From: Bradyrhizobium guangdongense
GTDB lineage: Bacteria > Pseudomonadota > Alphaproteobacteria > Rhizobiales > Xanthobacteraceae
Direction of reading: 5' to 3'
Assembly: GCF_004114975.1 (NCBI RefSeq)
Contig: NZ_CP030051.1
Location: 6,847,501-6,911,500 of the forward strand
Length of the DNA stretch: 64,000 bases
The notes under the pieces were generated by a model. The model saw only the letters and a list, made by a program, of their open reading frames with translations, had not been told where the DNA came from and searched no databases. This document shows, piece after piece, positions 1 to 12,735 of the stretch. A program made the position numbers and the translations under genes. Position 1 is the first letter of the stretch. Every line of letters starts with the position of its first letter.

Positions 1-1073
<1,073 letters not shown>

Positions 1074-1483
1074 GACTTGAACTTTGAACCGGCTGATCAC
1101 AACGTTTGACGAGGTCCCACCATTGTCGACCGAAATCGACTTGCTGTCTGCGATTCACATCGCGGACAACGATGGTGTTTCCTTTGAAACGTGTACCGCC
1201 GAAGTCTTTCGTCCTCTCTCAGTACTCAAAAGCCGAAGCTCTCAAGTGGTCCGAGAGGCGCAAGGACTCCGCCGTCCACGTTTCTCTTTCTTCATCTTCA
1301 CTTGTCAAACAGCCCGGGGCCGTGGAGGCCCCAACCTTCCGGAGTGGAAGGGTTCCGACACTCTTACCGACGTCGAATGACTCCAACCGATTGTGTCGGC
1401 TGTTGTGTCACTCAACAAGTTGAGGAGCATCAGTGGCGCGTTCGCTCGCCTTGGTCAGTGACCCGGCGGCGCCGCGCTCAGTG
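1074..1483 (-). other. rrn operon leader (5' external transcribed spacer)
   Basis: About 410 bases lie between the predicted rRNA promoter and the 16S 5' end. No protein-like frame with a convincing start was seen. It should be transcribed as the precursor leader, removed by RNase III-type processing, and it carries a boxA-like element. The exact ends are inferred from the promoter geometry. Confidence 0.7.
1301..1313 (-). promoter_or_regulatory. boxA-like antitermination element
   Basis: The minus strand reads GCTGTTTGACAAG, close to the bacterial boxA consensus (TGCTCTTTAACAA), inside the rrn leader about 230 bases before 16S. boxA recruits NusB/NusE for rRNA antitermination. Assignment is by similarity and position only. 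Confidence 0.6.
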
Positions 1484-1489
1484 GTTGGG

Positions 1490-1518
1490 GTTATAGGCCC
1501 CACCTTCCGGGCTGTCAA
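1490..1518 (-). promoter_or_regulatory. rrn operon promoter (sigma-70 type)
   Basis: On the minus strand TTGACA (plus 1513-1518) is followed after exactly 17 bases by TATAAC (plus 1490-1495). This is a consensus -35 and a 5/6 -10, with optimal spacing. The predicted start site is near 1483, about 410 bases before 16S. No other promoter of similar quality was seen in the leader. Confidence 0.8.
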
Positions 1519-2070
1519 CGCCAATCGTCAACAAATCGTCGCACAGTGGATTGGCGGAAAAATTCTAGCGATTCCAAACGATTAGGAGACCCTGAAGCGA
1601 GCAGAGCGACGGTGTCCGGCAAAAAATCTGAAAAAAAGTTTGTCGCCCTGGGGGCTCGTGAGGGGCTCCTGAAGGGGGTCTGGACACGGCCCCGGGCGCC
1701 CCTCACCCCCAAGGCCGCGCCGGCCCGTTCAGGAAACTTTTTCCATCTTATGCGCCGTACTAGAGCCACAATCCCGCGGCGTTCTGATAAGAGACAAGCT
1801 TGAATCGCAGGGAGGCCAGTGGGGGCTGCCGGCGGTTTTCATGGGGTTCAGAGAAGGCGATCTGACGATGACGCGGCCTTCTTCGGACGTTCGAAAGACA
1901 TCGAGAGACCTTCACCTGCCCAGCTGTTCGTAATTTCGGCCGGGCCTCACCTGAGGCCTTCTGAGCGCGAGCACCTGTGCGGCATGGCTTTTCCCGCGAT
2001 GCCCCTTCAAGAGGGCGACCGGGGAGAGACACGAAGCAAGGCTGTCGGGTCGTTGATTGGGGGACTTGGG
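1519..2070. other. Intergenic region between rrn promoter and M23 peptidase gene
   Basis: About 550 bases separate the divergent rrn promoter from the chosen M23 start. An open frame continuous with the M23 gene extends back to a GTG at 1819, but its composition does not look protein-like. I see no RNA gene or repeat here. Promoters for the M23 gene, and any upstream activating sequence for the rrn promoter, would lie in this stretch. Confidence 0.5.
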
Positions 2071-4134
2071 TTGAACCAGAGGACGTCACGCGGCGCTTAC
2101 GGGCGTGAGACCGGGATCATCGATCTCGGCCACGAGCCGCCGCTGTCCGTCGATGGTTCCGAGGCCGCCGTGATCGATCGCCGTCGCGTCTCGGTGCAAT
2201 GGTTCAGCGGCACAATTCTGACCGGACTCTGCGGCGCGGCCTTGATCGGCGGCGCCGTTTTCGCATCGCTCGACGGCGAAATGACCTTCGCCAAGGTGCC
2301 GGAGCGCGTCGAAGGGGCGCTGCGCGGTGCCTTCGGTACCGCCGATCGCACCGCCACACTGCACAAGAGCGATCGCCTGCCGCCGCCGAACGATTCCACC
2401 GCCTCGCGCAACATCGTGCGCGTCTCGACGGTGGCCCGCGTCGGCAACCGCGACGTGATGCGCGTGCGGCCCTTCATCCGGATCGCCGGCAATCTGTCGA
2501 TGACGACGAGCGATCTGTCGGCGAAGATTCCGCCGTTCAACGCCCAGCGTCTGCTCACCGACGTCGGCTCCGATCCGAAGACCGCCTCCGACGATCCGAA
2601 CAATCCCGAAGCCGTCGAGCCCGACGCCGAGGTCTCCTTCGTCACGAAGGATCTCTCGCCGGTGCTGCCGAAGGCCAAGATCTCCGCGGTGGTGGCGCTC
2701 GACGACATCCTGATGCGGGTGCGCGATGCCGCCAATTGGCGCGGCAATGGCGGGGTGCGCTATGCCTCGCTGGCCAACGCCGCCGCCGACGTCTCGGGCG
2801 CGACCGGCGCCACGGACATGAAGATGGCCTACGCCACCGAAGCGTCGTCGTCCGATCCCTATGCCGGTTTCGAGACCCGCGTGGTGCCGGAAAACGTCAC
2901 GCTGCTGCCGAAGACCAAGGAGCAGATCACCGGCGGCAATCCCACCGGCGAGCGCGTGCACCTGGTCAAGAAGGGCGACAGCGTCGGCTCGGTGCTGCGC
3001 GATCTCGGCGCCACGACCGAGGAGATCAAGGCGATCACCGCGACCCTCGGTCCGCGAGGCCGCGACGGCGGCCTGAAGGAAGGCGAGAAGCTTCGCATCC
3101 TGATGGCGCCGGCAAGCCCCGGCGCACGGCTGCAGCCCTATCGCGTCGTGGTTGCAAACGACACCGTGGTCGAGGCGATCGCAGCACTGTCCGATCTCGG
3201 CAAATACGTCGCGGTCGACGTCTCGAGCATGAACACCGTCGCCGACGCCACGACCAGCACCAGCAGCGAGGACGACGACGACGACGACGGCAGCGGCGTG
3301 CGGCTCTACCAGAGCATCTACGAGACCGCGATGCGCAACAAAGTGCCGATGCCCGTCATCGACGACATGATCAAGATCTACTCCTACGACGTCGATTTCC
3401 AGCGCAAGGTGCAGCCGGGCGACTCGTTCGACGTGTTCTATGCCGGCGAAGAAGACGGCACGACCTCGAGCGAGAAGAACGACGTGCTGTTCGCCTCGCT
3501 CACGGTCGGCGGCGAAACCAAGAAATATTACCGCTACCAGAGCCCCGACGACGGCGTCGTCGACTACTATGACGAGACCGGCAAGAGCGCGAAGAAGTTC
3601 CTGGTCAGGAAGCCCGTCAACAGCGCCATCATGCGCTCCGGCTTCGGCGGCCGCCGCCATCCGATCCTCGGCTATGTGAAGATGCACACCGGCGTCGACT
3701 GGGCTACCGCCTACGGCACGCCGATCTTCGCCGCCGGCAACGGCGTGATCGAGAAGGCCCAGCTCGAGGGCGGCTACGGCAAATATATCCGCATCAAGCA
3801 CAACAACGGCTACGAGACCGCCTACGGCCACATGTCGGCCTTCGCCAAGGGCATGGAAGCAGGCAAGAAGGTGCGGCAGGGCCAGGTCATCGGCTTCGTC
3901 GGCTCGACCGGCCAGTCGACCGGCCCGCACGTTCACTACGAAATTCTCGTCAACGGCCGCTTCGTCGACCCGATGCGCGTGAAGCTGCCGCGTGGCCGTT
4001 CGCTGGAAGGGCCGATGCTGGCCAGCTTCGAGAAGGAGCGCGACCGGCTCGATGCGATGATGAGCGGCCGGGGCGGCGCCATCGCCCGCCTGTCGGACGC
4101 CACCGGCGGGCCGTTGCAGGTCACCAACCGGTAA
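2071..4134 (+). CDS. M23 family metallopeptidase (LytM/OapA-like, membrane anchored)
   Basis: Predicted peptidoglycan DD-endopeptidase or envelope regulator, about 687 residues. One N-terminal membrane segment (about residues 43-66) precedes a long periplasmic linker. A LysM/OapA-like segment follows at about 294-345, then a C-terminal M23 domain from about 520. The M23 zinc motifs are intact: HTGVDW (HxxxD, near 538) and HVHYE (HxH, near 620). A run of six Asp at about 400-408 lies between the domains. The start chosen is TTG 2071, preceded by GGGGGA at 2059-2064. Alternatives are ATG 1984 and GTG 1819, whose extra residues look non-coding. It is a single gene facing away from the rrn operon. 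Confidence 0.9.
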   Translation: MNQRTSRGAYGRETGIIDLGHEPPLSVDGSEAAVIDRRRVSVQWFSGTILTGLCGAALIGGAVFASLDGEMTFAKVPERVEGALRGAFGTADRTATLHKSDRLPPPNDSTASRNIVRVSTVARVGNRDVMRVRPFIRIAGNLSMTTSDLSAKIPPFNAQRLLTDVGSDPKTASDDPNNPEAVEPDAEVSFVTKDLSPVLPKAKISAVVALDDILMRVRDAANWRGNGGVRYASLANAAADVSGATGATDMKMAYATEASSSDPYAGFETRVVPENVTLLPKTKEQITGGNPTGERVHLVKKGDSVGSVLRDLGATTEEIKAITATLGPRGRDGGLKEGEKLRILMAPASPGARLQPYRVVVANDTVVEAIAALSDLGKYVAVDVSSMNTVADATTSTSSEDDDDDDGSGVRLYQSIYETAMRNKVPMPVIDDMIKIYSYDVDFQRKVQPGDSFDVFYAGEEDGTTSSEKNDVLFASLTVGGETKKYYRYQSPDDGVVDYYDETGKSAKKFLVRKPVNSAIMRSGFGGRRHPILGYVKMHTGVDWATAYGTPIFAAGNGVIEKAQLEGGYGKYIRIKHNNGYETAYGHMSAFAKGMEAGKKVRQGQVIGFVGSTGQSTGPHVHYEILVNGRFVDPMRVKLPRGRSLEGPMLASFEKERDRLDAMMSGRGGAIARLSDATGGPLQVTNR

Positions 4135-4276
4135 TTGCAACCGGCCGGGATCGGCCGCACGTCTCCGCAAAAACCTGGCCCTGATGCGGCGGCATATCAC
4201 GGCGGCACAATTTCAAGTTTCGTTTGCCAAAGCCGCGTGACGGGCGAATACTTTCCAAAAATCGGGAGGTCTCGCC

Positions 4277-5896
<1,620 letters not shown>

Positions 5897-5899
5897 CCT

Positions 5900-5924
5900 C
5901 CGCGCGCAACGGGCCTGCGCGCGG
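5900..5924 (+). terminator. GC-rich hairpin after the propeller gene
   Basis: CCGCGCGCA (5900-5908) pairs with TGCGCGCGG (5916-5924) around a 7-base loop, directly after the stop codon. There is no U-tract, so it may only stabilise the 3' end or attenuate the following small gene. Confidence 0.4.
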
Positions 5925-5985
5925 AACCGAGGCTGGGATTCCCGGTTAGAGGCAATCGGGAAGCCCATCAGCAGGAGGATCGCCC

Positions 5986-6252
5986 ATGACGCGCCTCTCA
6001 CGCGACGATGTCGCCAAGGCCGTGGACCGGGCCGACGAGGTCACCATTGCCCAGATCATCGGAACCGGCGCAACCGCCGAGGAGCTTGCCGAAGCCCAGG
6101 CTTGGCTCGCCAATGACGAGCCGATGATCAACGATTTGCGCCCACTGGCGCAGGGACGCGTGCGCGAGCTCGTGGATATTCTCTCGGAGCTCGACCAGGA
6201 CGATGACGAGCAAGGTCTAACAGGACCCGGCTCGGCGTTCGCAATCAGCTAG
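5986..6252 (+). CDS. Small conserved hypothetical protein
   Basis: 88 residues, soluble, mainly helical and acidic near the C-terminus (LDQDDDEQ). It has no signal peptide, membrane segment or cysteine. The start is supported by a strong GCAGGAGG ribosome site about 8 bases before ATG 5986. It lies 89 bases after the propeller gene and convergent to clpB. I do not recognise a domain. The coding quality and ribosome site argue that it is a real gene. Confidence 0.65.
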   Translation: MTRLSRDDVAKAVDRADEVTIAQIIGTGATAEELAEAQAWLANDEPMINDLRPLAQGRVRELVDILSELDQDDDEQGLTGPGSAFAIS

Positions 6253-6274
6253 GCTCGATCAAGCGCAAAAGAAT

Positions 6275-6301
6275 GCCCCGGAGAGGCGACCTCTCCGGGG
6301 C
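6275..6301 (-). terminator. Intrinsic terminator of clpB
   Basis: GCCCCGGAGAGG (6275-6286) pairs perfectly over 12 bp with 6290-6301 around a 3-base loop. On the minus strand the stem is followed by ATTCTTTT, which fits a rho-independent terminator 27 bases after the clpB stop. Confidence 0.8.
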
Positions 6302-6327
6302 GGTATTCGTAGTCGCGAGTTCAGTGC

Positions 6328-8967
<2,640 letters not shown>

Positions 8968-9046
8968 AGCTTTTCTTTCCCTCGGCCTGCCCATGGGGCC
9001 CTGCAAGGCACCCCAAACGGCATCTTCATTGGGTTTCCGCTCGTCG

Positions 9047-9064
9047 CGTTGACATTCCTCAACG
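9047..9064. promoter_or_regulatory. Small inverted repeat upstream of clpB
   Basis: CGTTGA (9047-9052) and TCAACG (9059-9064) form a perfect 6-bp inverted repeat with a 6-bp spacer. It lies 80 bases before the clpB start, between clpB and the divergent MOSC gene. It is not CIRCE. An operator role is only a possibility. Confidence 0.25.
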
Positions 9065-9210
9065 CAACAAACGGTCGTTATCAGCCCGCGCTGGCGCCGG
9101 CCTGACCCAGATGTGGGAAGTGCGTCCTCGGATCGGAAGAGGCGTATTCACAATTTCGTGCGCTGATCGGGCCGCTTGGCGGGTGCGGGGCGAATCCCCT
9201 AAGTAGCGGC

Positions 9211-9999
9211 ATGACAGCCAGCCACACCGCCGAAATCACCGCCCTTTACCGCTACCCGATCAAGGGGCTGACGCCGGAATCCCTGCCCCGGGTCGCCTTG
9301 CGGTCCGGTCAGACCCTGCCCGCGGACCGCCGCTACGCCATCGAGAACGGCCCCAGCGGGTTTGACCCCGAGGCCCCCGAATGGAAGCCGAAGGTCCAAT
9401 TCCTGATGCTGGCCCGCAACGAGCGGCTGGCGTCTCTGGACAGTCGGTTCGAGGATGCGACCAATCGCCTGACCATCCGTAAGGACGGCGAGATCGTCGC
9501 CAGCGGCGATCTCGAGACCGCGGCTGGGCGCGCTGCGATCGAGACCTATTTCAGCGAGAACTTTCAGCCCGAGCTGAAGGGCCCGCCGAAAGTCCTGTCC
9601 GGCCGCGGCCACAGCTTTTCCGACGTCGCCCGCAAGGTGGTGTCCATCATCAATCTCGACAGCGTCCGCGCCATCGAGGCCATGCTCGGCGGCGTTGCCG
9701 TCCATCCCTTGCGCTTCCGCGCCAATCTCTACGTGAAGGGCTGGTCGGCCTGGTCCGAGCTCGATCTGGTCGACCAGACGCTCGCGATCGGACAGGCGCG
9801 CCTGAAAGTGGTCAAGCGCATCAAGCGCTGCCCGGCCACCAACGTCGATCCTGACACCGCCGTGCGCGATCTCGATATTCCGCCGACGCTCTCGCGCCAT
9901 CTCGGCCACATGGATTGCGGCATCTACGCCGAGGTGATCGAAGGCGGCGAGATCGGCGTGGGTGATACGGTCGCGGTGGAGCAGCCGAAGCTGGTGTGA
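9211..9999 (+). CDS. MOSC domain-containing protein
   Basis: 262 residues with an N-terminal MOSC_N beta-barrel (about 8-110) and a C-terminal MOSC domain. The conserved cysteine motif RCPATNVDP places the expected molybdenum/sulfur-carrier cysteine at Cys207. MOSC proteins of the YcbX/MARC type bind molybdenum cofactor and reduce N-hydroxylated compounds, or transfer sulfur. No [2Fe-2S] domain is fused here, so a partner reductase would be needed. There is no signal peptide. It is divergent from clpB and followed by a palindromic repeat that separates it from a convergent gene. Confidence 0.85.
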   Translation: MTASHTAEITALYRYPIKGLTPESLPRVALRSGQTLPADRRYAIENGPSGFDPEAPEWKPKVQFLMLARNERLASLDSRFEDATNRLTIRKDGEIVASGDLETAAGRAAIETYFSENFQPELKGPPKVLSGRGHSFSDVARKVVSIINLDSVRAIEAMLGGVAVHPLRFRANLYVKGWSAWSELDLVDQTLAIGQARLKVVKRIKRCPATNVDPDTAVRDLDIPPTLSRHLGHMDCGIYAEVIEGGEIGVGDTVAVEQPKLV

Positions 10000-10023
10000 G
10001 CCGATATCGGCGCACCACACTCG

Positions 10024-10107
10024 GTCATTGCGAGCGCAGCGAAGCAATCCAGAGAGCTGCCGGTGAGACAGCCTGGATTGCTTCGTCGCTTCGCTCCTCG
10101 CAATGAC
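10024..10107. repeat. Palindromic intergenic repeat, family R1 (full copy)
   Basis: An 84-bp element with terminal arms GTCATTGCGAG and CTCGCAATGAC, and inner arms built around GAAGCAATCCAG / CTGGATTGCTTC. It would fold into a long hairpin. It fills the space between two convergent genes. A second full copy lies at 32151-32235 and partial copies at 11864 and 28926. Confidence 0.85.
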
Positions 10108-10121
10108 GCCGGCGACGAGCT

Positions 10122-10763
10122 TCAATTCGGCATCACATACGCATAGATCCTGCCGCGCGAGATCGGGGCCTCGCGGACGCGATTGCCGTTGTTGCCGGAG
10201 ATCATGATCGGATTGCCCTGCGCGTCGATGCCCGTGATGATGCCGACATGACCGCCGCGGCGGCCGCGCGACATCACTGCGATGGCGCCGACCTGGGGAC
10301 CTGAGACGCGCGTGCCGTAGTGCGCGAACGAGCTCGCCATGTCGGAGCCGGTGCCCTGATGGCCGGTCTTCTGCAGCACCATGTTCATGAAACGCGCGCA
10401 CCACAGGCTGCCGCGCCCCGTGGGATTGCCGCCCAGATAACGCCGCGCCTCGGAGACCAGACCCGATCCGCCGCCGAAGCCGCCGCTCATGCTCGCGGGC
10501 GCATTGGCGCTCGGATCATAGCTGGCCTGCGTGTTGGCGAATTCGCTGGACCGCAACGCCGTCGCGCTGCGCTCGAAGCGCGAGCCGCGGGTGGAGTGGC
10601 GATAATGATGATGTCTGGCGTGATGCACGTAAGCGTGCCGCTCTGCGCTATGACGATGATGCGGCCGCGCGGAGGCCGGAGAAACGAATGCGGCAAAAGC
10701 CGCGACGAAGATCGCCAGCGCGACAACACAACGCGACAGGCGAGACGCAAACAACTCAACCAT
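10122..10763 (-). CDS. CHAP/TIGR02594-type secreted peptidoglycan hydrolase
   Basis: 213 residues: an N-terminal signal segment (about 10-31, ending SPASA), a His/Arg-rich linker (about 33-60) and a C-terminal cysteine amidase-like domain. The likely catalytic Cys122 lies in GSLWCARFMN and His172 in GGHVGIITG. This matches CHAP/NlpC-like proteins of the TIGR02594 group, which are predicted cell-wall amidases or endopeptidases. The start follows TAGGATGAAGA. The histidine-rich linker could bind metal, but that is a guess. Confidence 0.8.
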   Translation of the reverse strand: MVELFASRLSRCVVALAIFVAAFAAFVSPASARPHHRHSAERHAYVHHARHHHYRHSTRGSRFERSATALRSSEFANTQASYDPSANAPASMSGGFGGGSGLVSEARRYLGGNPTGRGSLWCARFMNMVLQKTGHQGTGSDMASSFAHYGTRVSGPQVGAIAVMSRGRRGGHVGIITGIDAQGNPIMISGNNGNRVREAPISRGRIYAYVMPN

Positions 10764-10977
10764 TCTTCATCCTACGTTGACACCCCACTTTCCCATCGGC
10801 CGTGCGGTGGCCGACATCGATGAGGCCGTTAAGCCGCCCGATGTGGCGAGAAAAAGACACGGTGCCTGCGAATAGCTGCGATGATTTTGCGTCAGTGCTG
10901 GCAGGAAGCTGCCTCATTGCGGACATCAGCATTAACTGCGATCCTCAACTCATGGCTTGAAGAGAGGGAAACGGTTA

Positions 10978-11841
10978 ATGCCCCACGCCACGACCAGGGA
11001 CGACGTCCGCATCTATTTCGAGGAAGCGGGCCAGGGAACGCCGATACTTTTTCTGCACGAGTTCGCGGCCGACTACGGCAATTGGGAGCCGCAGATGCGC
11101 TACTTCTCGCGCGGCCACCGCTGCATCACCTATTCCGCGCGCGGCTACACGCCGTCTGATGTGCCCGACGGCGAGGTCTACAGCTACACGCATTTCTACA
11201 CCGACGCACTCGCCGTGCTTGATCACCTCGGAATCGCGCGCGCACATCTCGTCGGCCTGTCGATGGGCGCCTACTCGTCGCTCCAGATCGGATTGAACGC
11301 GCCGCAGCGCGCGCTGTCGATGACGCTGGCCGGCGTCGGCTCTGGTTCGGAGCTCGAGAATTTGGAGGCCTGGCGCAAGCAGTGCCGCGCCAATGCCGAG
11401 CAATTCGAGACGCTGGGCTCCGCCGAGGTCGCCAAGGCCACGCGGGAAGCGCCGAGCCGGATTCCATTCCTCGTCAAGGACCCGCGCGGCCACGCCGATT
11501 TCTATGCCGCGCTGGCGCGGCACGATGCCAAAGGCTCGGCCAACACGATGCGCGGCTTCCAGGGCGGCAGGCCGTCGATCTACACGATGACGGAGGCGAT
11601 CGCGAAAGCGGCCACGCCCGCACTGATCATCTGCGGCGACGAGGATGATCCGTGCATCGGCGCAAGTCTGTTCCTAAAAAAGCACCTGCCTGCCGCGGGC
11701 CTAGCGATGTTTCCGAAGTCAGGCCACGTGCTAAATCTTGAGGAACCCGCGCTGTTCAACGAAAGCGTGGAACGGTTCGTGACCCTGGTGGAAGCAGGCC
11801 GCTGGCCGATGCGCGATCCGAGGTCGCTGGCGGCGCACTAG
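10978..11841 (+). CDS. Alpha/beta-fold hydrolase
   Basis: 287 residues of the alpha/beta-hydrolase fold. The nucleophile elbow GLSMGAYS gives Ser95, an acid is offered by ICGDEDDP and the late histidine by KSGHVLNLEEP. The oxyanion loop is LFLHEFA rather than the usual HGxxG. ATG 10978 was preferred because it follows AGAGAGGGA; an earlier TTG at 10957 overlaps that site. The substrate is unknown. There is no signal peptide, so it is probably cytoplasmic. A half-copy of repeat R1 follows within 25 bases of the stop. Confidence 0.85.
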   Translation: MPHATTRDDVRIYFEEAGQGTPILFLHEFAADYGNWEPQMRYFSRGHRCITYSARGYTPSDVPDGEVYSYTHFYTDALAVLDHLGIARAHLVGLSMGAYSSLQIGLNAPQRALSMTLAGVGSGSELENLEAWRKQCRANAEQFETLGSAEVAKATREAPSRIPFLVKDPRGHADFYAALARHDAKGSANTMRGFQGGRPSIYTMTEAIAKAATPALIICGDEDDPCIGASLFLKKHLPAAGLAMFPKSGHVLNLEEPALFNESVERFVTLVEAGRWPMRDPRSLAAH

Positions 11842-11863
11842 AGCAACGGCGCCACCACGCATG

Positions 11864-11894
11864 GTCATTGCGAGCGCAGCGAAGCGATCAGACC
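11864..11894. repeat. Partial copy of palindromic repeat R1
   Basis: GTCATTGCGAGCGCAGCGAA followed by a diverged inner arm; the second arm is missing. It overlaps the stop codon of the convergent membrane-protein gene at 11888-11890. Confidence 0.75.
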
Positions 11895-12730
11895 TTGGGA
11901 GCCGCCGGTAGCGGTGGCAATGCGGAATTACCCGCCGAGGCCAGCCGCCTGACGCTGGCCTCGATCGATACCAGCAAGAACAGGAACATGATGAAGATAA
12001 AATAGGAGAAGGCACCTGCTGCGACGTACAGGGCGACAGGAGCCATCAATCGCAGGGCTAGCCTGCGGTCTTGCTCTTCCTGAAATTCCTGGGCGACGAG
12101 TTGCAGTTCGCCCTGCAGCTTGTTGAAGAACCACACCACGAAATACGGCGCGCGGGTGGGAGGCGTAGCGGCCGTGAAGCGATCGATGGCGGACGAATAC
12201 TGCTTGTCCTTGTTTGCCGTCGCCAGGGCCGGTGCTCGCGCGCTCAGTCGCCTGGCGTAGTCGAAGATGAGGGAGCGCCACAGCACCTCGATGTTGCCCT
12301 CATCAAGCGCGTTTCGGTCCTCCAGCGCGGAATAGCCGCGGAACCGCACACCGTTGTTGTGAAGCCAATCGGCGAACTGGGACGCGTTCTCAAAGCTGGC
12401 TCCCAGCGCACCATCGAGAAACTTGTTGAACTGCTGCAAGATCTCCGGATCGAGACGCTTTCCCTTTTCGTAAGCCACATTGTCGGGCCCACCAGTCTCC
12501 TTGACGATAGGTGCCTCCGCCGGAAAGACCTCCCTGATCAATTTGACCGGATCCGTCACCTGGCGAAACCGGTCGATCTGATCGGCGAGCCTCACCTTCG
12601 GATTCGGCGCGAACTCCGCATACAGTGCGAAGAGCAGCGCCAGCATCGTGATGATGAAGGACACCATCGCGGTCGCGATGACCGTCCCTCTCAGGAGGCG
12701 AACAAACAACGTTTCGATATTGCTCAGCAT
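11888..12730 (-). CDS. Membrane protein of unknown function (two TM segments)
   Basis: 280 residues. One membrane helix lies near the N-terminus (about 14-40) and a second near the C-terminus (MAPVALYVAAGAFSYFIF onward). About 180 residues between them are probably periplasmic. ATG 12730 was chosen; a GTG at 12739 would overlap the stop of the gene before it (GTGA), so the pair is translationally coupled. No family was recognised. The topology resembles small scaffolds or sensors, but nothing catalytic is visible. The stop codon lies within a partial R1 repeat. Confidence 0.65.
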   Translation of the reverse strand: MLSNIETLFVRLLRGTVIATAMVSFIITMLALLFALYAEFAPNPKVRLADQIDRFRQVTDPVKLIREVFPAEAPIVKETGGPDNVAYEKGKRLDPEILQQFNKFLDGALGASFENASQFADWLHNNGVRFRGYSALEDRNALDEGNIEVLWRSLIFDYARRLSARAPALATANKDKQYSSAIDRFTAATPPTRAPYFVVWFFNKLQGELQLVAQEFQEEQDRRLALRLMAPVALYVAAGAFSYFIFIMFLFLLVSIEASVRRLASAGNSALPPLPAAPKV

Positions 12731-12735
12731 GACAA

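Noticed and set aside
2086..4200. 704-codon open frame antisense to the M23 peptidase gene
   Set aside because: GC-rich antisense shadow with repetitive Ala/Arg/Val/His/Asp composition and no motifs; the sense frame has intact zinc ligands.
9047..9064. CIRCE heat-shock operator before clpB
   Set aside because: The inverted repeat is only 6 bp with a 6-bp spacer and does not match the CIRCE sequence.
10024..10107. CRISPR repeat or attachment site
   Set aside because: Copies are dispersed, palindromic and not separated by spacers; there are no cas or integrase genes.
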